Assembly: GCA_019703815.1 (NCBI GenBank)
Contig: AP023052.1
Coordinates: 1,240,001-1,304,000, forward strand
Direction: 5' to 3'
DNA length: 64,000 nt
DNA from: Thaumasiovibrio occultus
Lineage (GTDB): Bacteria > Pseudomonadota > Gammaproteobacteria > Enterobacterales > Vibrionaceae
Each line of letters starts with the position of its first letter. The first letter of the stretch is position 1. A model generated the notes under the pieces. It searched no databases. It was not told the DNA's origin and saw only the letters and a program-made list of their open reading frames with translations. Made by a program: the position numbers and the translations under genes. Of this stretch, positions 19,160 to 28,404 are shown piece by piece.

Positions 19160-20449
19160 ATGAAGAAGATATTTGCAGGCGGGGGATTTCTCGCTCTGGC
19201 GGCATGTTGGCCGCTTGCGGTTGGGAAATTTACTCAAGATGCGTATCTTAGAAACGCAGAAGAGTTGAAATCAGGAAATGTGACTGCGGAGATAGTGAAT
19301 TACGATCGCGGTTATTTCAGTACGCACGTTGAAACCAAGTTTACGATTGACTCGGCAACGGCCAATGCGGCTTACATTGATAAAGCATTGCGTGACTTTA
19401 CCGTGGTATCCGATATTCGCCACGGCTTTTTAGGTGTGACCTCGCACTCTACTGTGCAGTTTAGTGAGCAAGCACAAACACAAGTGTTGGATGCGCTCTT
19501 TGGCCAAGGTGTGTCGCCGTTGGCATTTGATGCCTCTTTTGGGGTGTTTAGCGGTACAACGATTGATGGGGCGTTGCAACCCTTTACCAATGCGCAAATT
19601 GAGAGCGGTAAGTTGACCTTTACTGCACAGATCAGCCGAGATAACGATATTGATGTGGTGATCTCCCAGCCTTCGCTAGAAGTGCATGATGTGACTTATT
19701 ACGACAACCAATTCAGCGATTGGCGGCTGCATGCGAACGGTAAGATGGAAGATGACATTTTCTTGGGTAGCGTCAACCTTGATGTCGCGCGTCTCGTTGC
19801 CAATAGCCCTGCGGGCGATAACTGGGATTTGGCCGATGTGAATTGGCACTATGACGCCAAACTCAATGAGGAGCGCAGTCGCTACAGTATGTCGACTGGA
19901 TTTAGCCTCGCGGGCAGCAGTCCGGAAACCTCAATGGTTGATGCCCTTAACATTGAGTTTGATTTCTCCGACATTGATTACGCGACCTTGGTGCGTTTGG
20001 TGGAAATTGCCAAGCGCAACACGCAATCGCCATCAGACAATCAAATGATCCACGGCTTGCTGGATACCTTGATCAACAAAGGGATTGGCAATGCTGGACT
20101 AAAATATGCGCTGGTGGATAACGACAACCAAGTTAACTTGGATTTGAATCTGCAAGTCGCGTCAGGTGTATTGAATTTTTCTAATGCGCCGCTAGCATTG
20201 ATGCCAGCCCTGACGGGACAGTTTAACATTGATATGAGCCACGCACTGGCAGCCGAGCATTTCCCCGTTGAGCTGTTATATTGGCAAGAGTTTGCGAAGC
20301 TGATGAAGTTTAATCTTGAAGGAGATCAGTACGTTGGTTCGCTGTCGCTGGCTGATTCAATGATCACCTTCAGCGATGGCTCGCAAGTACCATTGGCGCA
20401 ATTGCTGATGATGACCTATTCGGTTGAGCCAACCGCCGTCGCTTACTAA
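19160..20449 (+). CDS. DUF945 (YdgA-like) envelope protein, copy 2
   Basis: A 429-residue relative of the preceding gene. The N-terminal hydrophobic anchor (MKKIFAGGGFLALAACWPLAVG) contains a cysteine, but no proper lipobox spacing, so I read it as an uncleaved anchor. The DUF945 pattern EIVNYDRGYFSTHVETKFTI and SDIRHGFLGVTSHST follow. The C-terminal half (LDLNLQVASGVLNFSNAPLALMP) matches the equivalent part of copy 1 in type. It is separately transcribed, since terminators stand before and after it. Function unknown; presumably periplasmic. Confidence 0.75.
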   Translation: MKKIFAGGGFLALAACWPLAVGKFTQDAYLRNAEELKSGNVTAEIVNYDRGYFSTHVETKFTIDSATANAAYIDKALRDFTVVSDIRHGFLGVTSHSTVQFSEQAQTQVLDALFGQGVSPLAFDASFGVFSGTTIDGALQPFTNAQIESGKLTFTAQISRDNDIDVVISQPSLEVHDVTYYDNQFSDWRLHANGKMEDDIFLGSVNLDVARLVANSPAGDNWDLADVNWHYDAKLNEERSRYSMSTGFSLAGSSPETSMVDALNIEFDFSDIDYATLVRLVEIAKRNTQSPSDNQMIHGLLDTLINKGIGNAGLKYALVDNDNQVNLDLNLQVASGVLNFSNAPLALMPALTGQFNIDMSHALAAEHFPVELLYWQEFAKLMKFNLEGDQYVGSLSLADSMITFSDGSQVPLAQLLMMTYSVEPTAVAY

Positions 20450-20464
20450 GCAGTCAAGCACTCC

Positions 20465-20497
20465 GGTGCGGCGACATCACTGCCGCACCTGTTTTCT
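20465..20497 (+). terminator. Intrinsic terminator after DUF945 copy 2
   Basis: GGTGCGGC / GCCGCACC, an 8-bp GC-rich stem with a 9-base loop followed by TGTTTTC, 15 bp after the stop. Confidence 0.8.
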
Positions 20498-20892
20498 CAC
20501 AGACCTGGTTTTCACGCGTCTATCTGGTTTCACGACTCAGTCTTGTTTTCACGCATCGCAGACCGTTCTTTTTGGTCATTATTCCCTTATCTCGTTTGAA
20601 AATTACAACGTCTTAGTCGTTTTACACTCTTCCTATAAAGGATGCGGTAACGGGTCGGTGTCACTTGGCGTGTTTGATTTTCCCTATTGAAGAAATCTGC
20701 CTAATCAATTTAGTAATCTGTCAAATTTCAGCCACAATCAAATTGAATAGGCTATAAGTTGCTCTAATAACGAGGTTATCAATTGATGCTGGCGAGCAAA
20801 CTAGTGCTCGGTTTGCTCAAAGCGAGATATTGAGGTAGCCAAGTGCAGTAATGGTGAGTAACGAATAATAGAGAGAATTTTGTGGAGGCACT
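20498..20892. other. Upstream region of the CBS-domain gene
   Basis: Nearly 400 bp without a supported gene. The only clear element is the ribosome-binding site GGAGG just before 20893. An open frame spanning 20424-20690 has no ribosome site and mostly overlaps the terminator, so I do not call it. Confidence 0.4.
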
Positions 20893-21309
20893 ATGGAATC
20901 ATTGCGAGTAAAAGACTATATGAATGTACGCCCCGTCACCTTCAGTGCTGACGCGTCGTTGTCGGTAGCACTGGATAAACTGCTGACGTCGAAACAAACT
21001 GGTGGGCCTGTTGTCGATGAATCGAAAAAGGTTATCGGGTTCTTATCGGAGCAAGACATGATCCACACGCTACTCAAGGTCGGTTACTACTGCCAAGACA
21101 CACACTTAGTAGGGGACTCCATGCGCAAAGACGTTTTAACTGTCGCGCCCAATGATTCAATTTTGGAGCTCGCTCAGCAAATGGTAAAGGAAAAACCTAA
21201 GCTGTATCCTGTGGTCGATGAAGGCATTTTGATCGGGATTATTACCCGCCGCGAAGTGCTTAATGCTATCAGTACTCATTTAGGTGCGTGTTTTAAAAAC
21301 CCTCTGTGA
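20893..21309 (+). CDS. CBS-domain pair protein
   Basis: A 138-residue soluble protein made of two CBS motifs and little else. The first (residues 7-60) reads VKDYMNVRPVTFSADASLSVAL and ends VIGFLSEQDMI; the second (75-125) reads MRKDVLTVAPNDSILELA and ends LIGIITRREVL. Paired CBS motifs bind adenosyl nucleotides and usually regulate a partner. No partner is obvious: the neighbours are an unrelated DUF945 gene and a MATE pump, both separated by long gaps. It has a strong GGAGG ribosome site. Confidence 0.88.
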   Translation: MESLRVKDYMNVRPVTFSADASLSVALDKLLTSKQTGGPVVDESKKVIGFLSEQDMIHTLLKVGYYCQDTHLVGDSMRKDVLTVAPNDSILELAQQMVKEKPKLYPVVDEGILIGIITRREVLNAISTHLGACFKNPL

Positions 21310-21494
21310 TCATCTCTAACCTCACCTGCTTGACTAAGCCACCTGCTTTGCAGGTGGATCTTTACTGTTTGCCAACTTTGCTAGCGTTGCTGAAGAAGAA
21401 GTGACGGATCAATTTGTTAACAATGCGCTAGTATTCTGCGCTGGCTACAGTTAGGCTTGAAATTAGTTGTTAACACCAGCAAGGCAGGACGCAA

Positions 21495-22946
21495 ATGCCC
21501 ACCACTCAGGCGAAGTTTCTCACCGGCAATCTTATGCGGCACATCGTTGTGATGTCGACCACCAGTGCCGTCGGCATTATGGCGATTTTCTTGGTCGATT
21601 TGGCTGACATGTTCTTTATCAGTTTGTTAGGCGAAACTGAGTTAGCGGCCGCCATCGGCTTTGCCGGCACCTTGGTTTTCTTCTCCACATCCGCAGCGAT
21701 TGGCTGTTCGATCGCAATGGGCGCATTAATGTCACGCTCGATTGGCGCGGGCGAGAAAGGTACCATAGGGTCGATTTATACCAGTAATATTGTCTTCGCG
21801 TTGTTGATCAGCTCTGCCATTGCGCTGGTGATGCTGCTGAACTTGGATTTTCTGTTAGCGCTGCTTGGGGCAGAAGCGCATACGGCAGAAGTGGCCAAAG
21901 ACTACCTTTACATTTTGATGCCAAGCAGTCCGTTTGTGGCGGTCTCAATGAGTTGCGGTGCGGCCATGCGGGCTGTGGGTGATGCGCGCCGCGCGATGAT
22001 CGCCACTTTGATCGGGGCGGGTGTGAATGCGGTGTTCGATCCCTTGTTGATTTTCGGTTTAGGCCTAGGGATCCAAGGGGCCGCGATTGCCTCGGTGATT
22101 GCTCGCGCCGGTATGCTGGTTTATTCGGTGTATGTCCTCACCAAGCACTATCAGATGAAGCCAGTATTGCGGTTAAGCGCGCTTCGTGGACATCTTACTG
22201 CCATCAGCAGTATTGCTTTTCCCGCTATGCTTGCCAATACCGCAACGCCTATTGGTAATGCGTTTGTCACTCGTGCGATTGCGCCATTTGGCGAAGAAGC
22301 GGTAGCGGGTTATGCGGTGATCGGACGTATTTTGCCGGTCGCCTTTGCGCTGATTTTTGCCTTATCGGGCGCTATTGGTCCGATCATCGGGCAAAACTTT
22401 GGCGCGAAACGGTTTGATCGGGTAGAGCAAGCACTTAAAGATAGCCTTGTCTTCATGACGCTTTATTGCATCGTGACTTGTATCTCACTGTATTTGTTGC
22501 AAGACGTGCTGATCGCCATGTTCAACCTAGGCCAGGATGCGGCCGTGATGGTGAATGTCTTCTGCACCTTTGTCGCGCTGTCGTTTATCTTTAATGGCGC
22601 TTTGTTTATCGCCAACGCCGCGTTTAACAATCTGAATCTGCCAAGCCGCGCCACCATGTTGAATATGGGTAAGGCGACCCTTGGCACACTGCCCTTTATT
22701 TGGTTTGGTGCACAATGGGGCGGAGCTCCCGGGGTGTTAGTTGGGCAAGCGGTAGGCGCGGTGTTATTTGGTATTTTGGGTATCGCGTGGTTGCTTTCTG
22801 AACTGCGTCAAGTGCGCAAACAAACCGTGTGTGAGCAGAGTGAGTTGGTGTTGGAGCCGGCGATCCCACTCACGCCATTTTGCTCAAGCCGAGCCTATCA
22901 TGCTGATGATGGGCTTGAGGAAGCAGAGCAAACACCGGCGCCTTGA
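21495..22946 (+). CDS. MATE-family multidrug/toxin efflux transporter
   Basis: A 483-residue polytopic inner-membrane protein with the twelve-helix MATE layout as two similar halves (ADMFFISLLGETELAAAIGFAG in the first, GRILPVAFALIFALSGAIGPIIGQNFGAKR in the second). MATE pumps exchange cationic drugs or metabolites for sodium ions or protons. The roughly 35-residue hydrophilic C-terminal tail after the last helix is longer than usual. It is convergent with the AraC-type gene, only 10 bp apart and without an obvious terminator between them. Substrate unknown. Confidence 0.88.
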   Translation: MPTTQAKFLTGNLMRHIVVMSTTSAVGIMAIFLVDLADMFFISLLGETELAAAIGFAGTLVFFSTSAAIGCSIAMGALMSRSIGAGEKGTIGSIYTSNIVFALLISSAIALVMLLNLDFLLALLGAEAHTAEVAKDYLYILMPSSPFVAVSMSCGAAMRAVGDARRAMIATLIGAGVNAVFDPLLIFGLGLGIQGAAIASVIARAGMLVYSVYVLTKHYQMKPVLRLSALRGHLTAISSIAFPAMLANTATPIGNAFVTRAIAPFGEEAVAGYAVIGRILPVAFALIFALSGAIGPIIGQNFGAKRFDRVEQALKDSLVFMTLYCIVTCISLYLLQDVLIAMFNLGQDAAVMVNVFCTFVALSFIFNGALFIANAAFNNLNLPSRATMLNMGKATLGTLPFIWFGAQWGGAPGVLVGQAVGAVLFGILGIAWLLSELRQVRKQTVCEQSELVLEPAIPLTPFCSSRAYHADDGLEEAEQTPAP

Positions 22947-22956
22947 GTATCTCTAT

Positions 22957-23784
22957 TTACATGCGACGTTGGACAAAGCAGGCTTGATATTGCCCCGGAG
23001 TCACGGCGACGCGGTGTTTAAACTGGCGTTGAAAGTGGGCTTGATCAGCAAAGCCCAGCGCCAGTGCGGTATCGGCCAGGCTTTCACCGCGCTTTAACAG
23101 TGTTTTCGCTCGCTTTATCTTCTCGTCCAGCAAGTAGGCGTGTGGCGGCATACCATAACGTTGCTTAAACGCGCGCAGTAAATGGTATCGACTCACGCCG
23201 ACATCGCTTGACAGTGTCTCTAAACTCATTTTGCTATCAATATTGTCCAATAGCGCTTGCTTGGCGCGATCAAGATAGGGCAGTGAGTTTGCCCCAGAAG
23301 TCGCAGCTTTATTACCACTAAAGCCAGTAGTTAAGTCACCAAATAGCGCCTCGACGAACTGGTAGCTATCGTGTTCAGCTTTCAGCATGTCGTCGTTTTG
23401 GGTGAGCTGGTAAAAAAACGTATTAAAGCACGCGCCCATCTTAGGATGCTGAACTAAATCGCGTGAGAACGGCAAATAATCGTTAGGGACAGTGACGAAG
23501 ATGTCTTCTTGTATCGCGGCTAGCCATTGAGTATCGATATACAGCATGCGAAACGACCACGGGGCGTTTGATGGATTGCAAGAATGAACATCGCCGGGAT
23601 TGATGGTCACTAAGGTATGTGCTGAAATCCGATGGCGCCGCTGGTGATTTCGATAATCCGCCATGCCACCATCAATATACCCAATGGAAAATTCATCATG
23701 CGAATGAGAGGAATAGCAGGCCGTACTGCCATCAGCGCTGCGCCATTCAATATGGGGTATCAACTTACTCGCTTGAATTAACAC
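22957..23784 (-). CDS. AraC-family transcriptional regulator
   Basis: A 275-residue regulator. The N-terminal cupin-like sensor (about 1-165, with SHSHDEFSIGYIDGG and INPGDVHSCNP) is followed by the double helix-turn-helix of AraC proteins, from SLETLSSDVGVSRYHLLRAF to LALGFADQAHFQRQFKHRV. It starts with GTG. It lies on the same strand as the LysE exporter gene, 213 bp downstream of it. AraC regulators with this cupin type often control an adjacent LysE-type exporter, so that gene is the likely target; this is inference from context. Confidence 0.88.
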   Translation of the reverse strand: MLIQASKLIPHIEWRSADGSTACYSSHSHDEFSIGYIDGGMADYRNHQRRHRISAHTLVTINPGDVHSCNPSNAPWSFRMLYIDTQWLAAIQEDIFVTVPNDYLPFSRDLVQHPKMGACFNTFFYQLTQNDDMLKAEHDSYQFVEALFGDLTTGFSGNKAATSGANSLPYLDRAKQALLDNIDSKMSLETLSSDVGVSRYHLLRAFKQRYGMPPHAYLLDEKIKRAKTLLKRGESLADTALALGFADQAHFQRQFKHRVAVTPGQYQACFVQRRM

Positions 23785-23997
23785 GGTGATTGTCCTTATC
23801 TTTGTCCTTGCGCGCAGCCTGCGTCATGCTGTGCCTGTCATTTCTCTATCAAGCGGCGTGATCATGCCGATTGCCGTCTTCACTGCTTGCCCCTATCGCT
23901 TATTTTTCCGGCTCTGTCGCGTAGGTAATTTATCTTGGCGGAGAAATATGAGCCGTAAAATTAGAAAGGGGGATACGTGAACAGATTACAAGACAGA

Positions 23998-24600
23998 TTA
24001 AAGATCAGGCAACCAAATACTGATAACCGACAGACTTAGCGCCGTAGCGAGCGAAAAGTTAAACCATTTTTGCTTTACCGGATCGGCCAGCCATCGTGCG
24101 AATACCTGCCCCAACAATGCCCAAGCGCCAACGCCAATGAAGCACAATACCAAGCAGACAAAGGTAAACAACAATAAATCGCTTAGGGTATTCGTCCCGC
24201 CTAAGACAAAGGCACTTAGCCCTGCACCCGCAAACAGCCATGCTTTGGGGTTCAGCAGTTGGATCAATGCACCATTAATAAAACCGCTCGCACCATCCTT
24301 TACTGCTTCGGCTGATTGGTGAGTTAACGAAAGGAGTTTATATGCCATATAGAGTAAGAAAAGGCTCCCACTAATCCGCAGCGTTAACAAAGCGAGTGCA
24401 GAGAGATGGCCAAATTGGCGTAATAACAGCCCACTGATAAGAACGACTATCGCATAGGCGACGGAAGCACCGGCAACGTGACTTAAACCCCGTTTGATCC
24501 CGCAGTAAACTGTGGTGTGAGTGGCAATCAAATTGACTGGCCCTGGGGTGATCGCCCCAATCAAAATAAAGGTCAGCATCGATATATTAAGAACGTTCAT
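23998..24600 (-). CDS. LysE/RhtB-family amino-acid exporter
   Basis: About 200 residues with six predicted membrane helices. The N-terminal motif FILIGAITPGPVNLIATHTTVYCGIKRGL is the LysE/RhtB signature, and LLNPKAWLFAGAG is the second conserved loop. Such proteins export amino acids or derivatives using the proton gradient. The start is ATG 24600 (MNVLNISML), with GGGG nine bases upstream; the frame is open to 24705 but that part is hydrophilic and unlike the family. Substrate cannot be predicted. Confidence 0.87.
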   Translation of the reverse strand: MNVLNISMLTFILIGAITPGPVNLIATHTTVYCGIKRGLSHVAGASVAYAIVVLISGLLLRQFGHLSALALLTLRISGSLFLLYMAYKLLSLTHQSAEAVKDGASGFINGALIQLLNPKAWLFAGAGLSAFVLGGTNTLSDLLLFTFVCLVLCFIGVGAWALLGQVFARWLADPVKQKWFNFSLATALSLSVISIWLPDL

Positions 24601-24974
24601 TTTTGTTGCCCCTATTTTCACATGGCGAGAAAAAAGGATAGATTTCACGGCCGTCATTGTATTGAATAAAATTGCGCCCATCGCTTCAAGCCAACGACTC
24701 TCCATTTTTCGTTCAATTTAGCTCTGCGGGAATGCATTACTTGTTATTTCAAGACGCTAAATGGACAGCTGCATATCACTGTGGCACGTCGCTAGCAACA
24801 AAGAAAGCGTCATAATTTCAAGCCTTTTTGCAGTTCCTTGGGTGTTATTTGTCCGTACGCGCCCTTTTCTTGATCTGTCTCGGCATCTGGATTTGTGCGT
24901 ATGAGATAATGACGCGTTAGTGAAAAACACTATTTATTACACTGAATGGATTCTCTTTAGGAATAACCCTGAAC
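24601..24974. other. Intergenic region between the exporter and the DASS operon
   Basis: A 374-bp divergent region that must carry promoters for the minus-strand exporter gene and the plus-strand DASS operon. I do not see a distinctive operator, RNA or repeat. Before the DASS gene an AGGA lies 12 bases upstream of the ATG. Confidence 0.4.
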
Positions 24975-26414
24975 ATGCGCCAGTATTTAAAATATATAAT
25001 TCCAACGGTAATACCACTGCTAATCTTCTTTTTGCCACTCGAAGCATTTCCTGTTGAAGGCCTAACTGTTCTTCAGCAACGTGTTATCGCTGTATTTTTA
25101 TTCGCAGCGCTAGCATGGGTATTTGAGCCAATTCCAATTTATGCCACCTCTGTAACCGTGATTACGTTGTTGCTGATGACGGTCTCAAACCGTGCTTTGT
25201 GGTTTTTCCAAACCGGTGTTGATTCGGCGGCATCGTGTGAAGTGACCCCGCAAAGCTGTGAACTGATCAGCTCGGCGTCCATCATGGCGACGATGGCGAG
25301 CCCGATCATCATGCTGTTCTTGGGTGGCTTCTTCCTTGCGATGGCGGCAACCAAGTACCGTCTTGATGTTAACTTGGCGCGCGTGCTGCTAAAACCGTTC
25401 GGTCAGCAGCCAAAATACGTCATGTTGGGCTTGATGATCATCACCGCGATTTTCTCAATGTTCATGTCGAACACCGCAACTACGGCGATGATGCTATCCA
25501 TCCTGGCGCCAGTGCTGTTGGTGTTCTCAAAAGATGACCCAAGCCGTGCGGCGTTCGCGTTGAGTATTCCTGTGGCGGCGAACATTGGTGGTATTGGTAC
25601 CCCAATCGGAACCCCGCCGAACGCCATCGCACTGAAATACCTAGTGGGCGAAAATGCGATTTCATTTGGTGAGTGGATGGCGTTTGCCGTGCCTTACGTG
25701 GTGATCTTGATGGCGCTGTCGTGGTTATTGTTGGTGAAAATGTTCCCAGCGAAATCCGACAAAGTAGAGCTAGATATCAAGGGTAAATTCCTAAAAACGC
25801 CAAAAGCGATCACCGTTTACATTACCTTTGCCGGCACCATTTTGTTGTGGCTAATGGGTAAAAACCACGGTATGGATTCGTACACCGTCGCGTTGATCCC
25901 TGTGGCCGTGTTCTCAATGACAGGCATTATCAACAAAGAAGATCTGAAAAAGATCTCTTGGGATGTGTTGTGGCTGGTATCGGGTGGTTTTGCATTGGGC
26001 TTGGCGCTCGACAAAACGGGTCTGGCCGCGTTGCTGGTTAACTCCATTCCATTTGATGACTTCTCCCCGTATATCGTGTTGATTGGCGCATCGGGTCTGT
26101 GCTTGTTGATGGCAAACTTTATGTCGCACACGGCTACCGCCAACTTGTTGATGCCAATTATGGCAGCATTGGGTGCGTCGATGACATCGCTTGCGCCACT
26201 AGGCGGTCAAGTGACTTTGATCCTTGTGGTGACCTTCGCTGCGTCTTTGGGCATGTCACTACCGATCAGTACGCCACCCAACGCTTTGGCACATGCCTCA
26301 GGTAACGTGAACACCAATCAAATGGCGAAAGTCGGTGTGGTTGTCGGTGTGGGCGGTTTGGCGATGACCTTCGGTATGGTCTGGATCCTAAAATTGGTAG
26401 GTTTCATCGCGTAA
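24975..26414 (+). CDS. DASS-family sodium:carboxylate/anion symporter
   Basis: A 479-residue inner-membrane transporter of the divalent anion:sodium symporter family. Both signature loops are seen: SNTATTAMMLSILAPV with GGIGTPIGTPPNAIA in the first half and SHTATANLLMP with GMSLPISTPPNALAHASG in the second. The family moves C4-dicarboxylates, citrate, sulfate or phosphate with sodium. Its stop is separated by one base from the start of a soluble histidine kinase, and a receiver gene follows, so transporter and signalling pair form one operon. That arrangement suggests the kinase controls uptake or senses the transported compound. Confidence 0.9.
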   Translation: MRQYLKYIIPTVIPLLIFFLPLEAFPVEGLTVLQQRVIAVFLFAALAWVFEPIPIYATSVTVITLLLMTVSNRALWFFQTGVDSAASCEVTPQSCELISSASIMATMASPIIMLFLGGFFLAMAATKYRLDVNLARVLLKPFGQQPKYVMLGLMIITAIFSMFMSNTATTAMMLSILAPVLLVFSKDDPSRAAFALSIPVAANIGGIGTPIGTPPNAIALKYLVGENAISFGEWMAFAVPYVVILMALSWLLLVKMFPAKSDKVELDIKGKFLKTPKAITVYITFAGTILLWLMGKNHGMDSYTVALIPVAVFSMTGIINKEDLKKISWDVLWLVSGGFALGLALDKTGLAALLVNSIPFDDFSPYIVLIGASGLCLLMANFMSHTATANLLMPIMAALGASMTSLAPLGGQVTLILVVTFAASLGMSLPISTPPNALAHASGNVNTNQMAKVGVVVGVGGLAMTFGMVWILKLVGFIA

Positions 26415-26415
26415 T

Positions 26416-27741
26416 ATGGACCACCAGAAAGAACTACAGCGCATTCTTAAAGTGTACTTTTCTGACTCTCAGCGCATGTGTCGTGTCGCTGAGGGTGAGA
26501 AAGTCCTTGAACAAGGTGGCGCGACCCAACGTCTGTTTTGGGTGAAAAAAGGCCAATTAACCGGCCATATGAAAGATGAAAATACCGGTGTGTCTGCGGC
26601 GGTGTTTTCGGTGTCAGATGGTATGTTTTTTGGGGTTCATAGCTTTTTTGCGCGAACCGGCTTTTCGTCAACCACAGTAGTGGCAGACAAAGAGTCAGAG
26701 ATTGCCTGGATTGATGCGGATACCCAAGCCAAGCAAGTGGATGAGTTCGGCTCGCTGTCCGAGCAGTTTATGCCGGTGATAGTGCATGAGCTGTCACGTC
26801 GTCAGATGCAAGCGGGTCTGGAAGCGTTTGAGAAAAAACGCGCGATGGAAAGCTTGTACGCGGCCGAGCAAATGTCGACCTTAGGTCAACTGGCGGCGGG
26901 TATCGCCCATGAGCTGAATAATGCGGTCGGCGTGCTGAGCAGCAAAACTGAGTCGCTTGCCGATGATTTGGCGCAGCTGATCGAAGAAACGCACCCTGAA
27001 GCGAGCCCATTCTTTGATGCGGGAATTGTGACGGGACAGTCATCATCGTCGTCGGAAGTGCGTCAACGTTCGAAAGAATTGCAGCAAGACTTTAATCTCG
27101 GTAAAGAGCAAGCCCGTATGCTGGCGCGCGCTTTGCCAGAAGGTGAAGTCCCAGACAATTGGTTGCAATACTTGCCGGATTCACTGCATTACTGGCAAAT
27201 GGGGCGTGACTTGCACGACATGCGCTTAGCGGCGATGCATGCCGCGAGCATTGTGCGTTCGGTGAAACAGCTTGGCGGTACCGATCAACAACGCACACCG
27301 GGCGTCGATATCAACGATACGTTGAATAAGTCGATTTCGTTGCTGCAAAGCAATTTGCGTCGGATAAATGTGGTATTGAGCCCGGCGGTGTTGCCATCGA
27401 TCACTGCAAGTAGCACTGAGCTGGTGCAAGTGTGGGTGAACATCATCAAAAATGCATGTGACGCGATGGAAACCACGGAAGAGCCGAAGCTTGAAATTAT
27501 TACGCGCCATAGCAATAACCGCTTAGCGATCACCATTAGCAATAATGGTCCGATGATGGATGAAGCGACGCGCCGTAAGATTTTTCAGCCAAATTACACT
27601 ACGAAGAAAGGAGGGCTTTCCTTTGGACTTGGGCTTGGCTTGTCGATAGTTCAGCGAATTATCAACAGCTATGGTGGAACAATCGCCACCAAGAGTTCTG
27701 AAGAGAAAACCACATTTCGAATTAAGTTACCGATCCGGTAA
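26416..27741 (+). CDS. Soluble histidine kinase with degenerate CRP-like domain, in the DASS operon
   Basis: A 441-residue kinase without membrane helices. The N-terminal CRP-like domain (about 20-125) has the beta-barrel pattern but not the cyclic-nucleotide signature: where GE...R is expected it reads FFGVHSFFARTGFSSTTVV. The H-box follows with histidine 165 in AAGIAHELNNAVGVL, then a long helical insert, N-box IIKNACDAM and the glycine boxes ISNNGPMMDE and GLGLGLSIVQ. It is a shorter paralogue of the kinase at 15422-17368, without the receiver-like N-terminus. It is encoded between the DASS transporter and a receiver, 9 bp before the latter. Confidence 0.85.
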   Translation: MDHQKELQRILKVYFSDSQRMCRVAEGEKVLEQGGATQRLFWVKKGQLTGHMKDENTGVSAAVFSVSDGMFFGVHSFFARTGFSSTTVVADKESEIAWIDADTQAKQVDEFGSLSEQFMPVIVHELSRRQMQAGLEAFEKKRAMESLYAAEQMSTLGQLAAGIAHELNNAVGVLSSKTESLADDLAQLIEETHPEASPFFDAGIVTGQSSSSSEVRQRSKELQQDFNLGKEQARMLARALPEGEVPDNWLQYLPDSLHYWQMGRDLHDMRLAAMHAASIVRSVKQLGGTDQQRTPGVDINDTLNKSISLLQSNLRRINVVLSPAVLPSITASSTELVQVWVNIIKNACDAMETTEEPKLEIITRHSNNRLAITISNNGPMMDEATRRKIFQPNYTTKKGGLSFGLGLGLSIVQRIINSYGGTIATKSSEEKTTFRIKLPIR

Positions 27742-27750
27742 GGAACAGAC

Positions 27751-28224
27751 ATGGAAAAGATTAACATCATTTGTGTAGACGATCAGCGTGAAGTACTGAG
27801 TGCTGTTCTTAACGATTTAGCGCCACTGGCGAGCCTGTTTAACATCGAAGATTGTGAATCGGCGGCCGAAGCGTTGGAGCTAATGGACGAGCTTGATGCA
27901 GAAGGTGAGATGGTCGCATTGGTGATTTCGGATCACGTCATGCCGGGCCAAACTGGCGTTGAGTTGCTGACGGAAGTGTCTCGTGATAGCCGTTTCATCC
28001 ACACCAAAAAAGTGTTGTTGACTGGCCAAGCGACACATCAAGACACCATCCAAGCGATCAACGATGCGCGCATCGAAAGCTATTTTGAGAAGCCGTGGAA
28101 AGCAGACACCTTGTTAAGCACGGCGCGTAACTTGGTTACCGAATTCATCTTCGATATGGGTATTGATTACCAACCGTATCACGATGAGCTTGATCACAGC
28201 GTGGTGCTGCGTCGCCTGCGTTAA
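27751..28224 (+). CDS. Stand-alone receiver protein of the DASS operon
   Basis: A 157-residue receiver: VDDQR at 9-13, phosphoacceptor D61 in ISDHVMP, LLTGQA and EKPW. A short tail (VTEFIFDMGIDYQPYHDELD) follows with no recognised output domain. It is the partner of the kinase just upstream and a paralogue of the receiver at 14932-15429. Output may be by protein contact, for example with the transporter or another kinase. A strong terminator follows. Confidence 0.86.
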   Translation: MEKINIICVDDQREVLSAVLNDLAPLASLFNIEDCESAAEALELMDELDAEGEMVALVISDHVMPGQTGVELLTEVSRDSRFIHTKKVLLTGQATHQDTIQAINDARIESYFEKPWKADTLLSTARNLVTEFIFDMGIDYQPYHDELDHSVVLRRLR

Positions 28225-28243
28225 TGTGGATGATAAATCAGTT

Positions 28244-28272
28244 AGCCCGGCTTAATGCTGGGCTTTTTTTTA
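28244..28272 (+). terminator. Intrinsic terminator of the DASS-kinase-receiver operon
   Basis: AGCCCGGC / GCTGGGCT, an 8-bp stem with loop TTAAT, followed by a run of eight or more T, 20 bp after the receiver stop. Confidence 0.9.
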
Positions 28273-28404
28273 CCTGTAAGAAATCATGAGAAGGCGCAAG
28301 TTTGTAAGAAGCTTATTCGACTTGTGTTGCACTGTTGTTCAACTGTGACCTCCAACCTGAATTTGTTGAGTTGCTGATTTATATTGCGCTCGTAGAGGTG
28401 CGAA

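Noticed and set aside
19160-19228. Lipoprotein signal in DUF945 copy 2 (LAACW)
   Set aside because: The residue after the cysteine is a bulky tryptophan and the hydrophobic stretch continues past it, as in the uncleaved anchor of copy 1.
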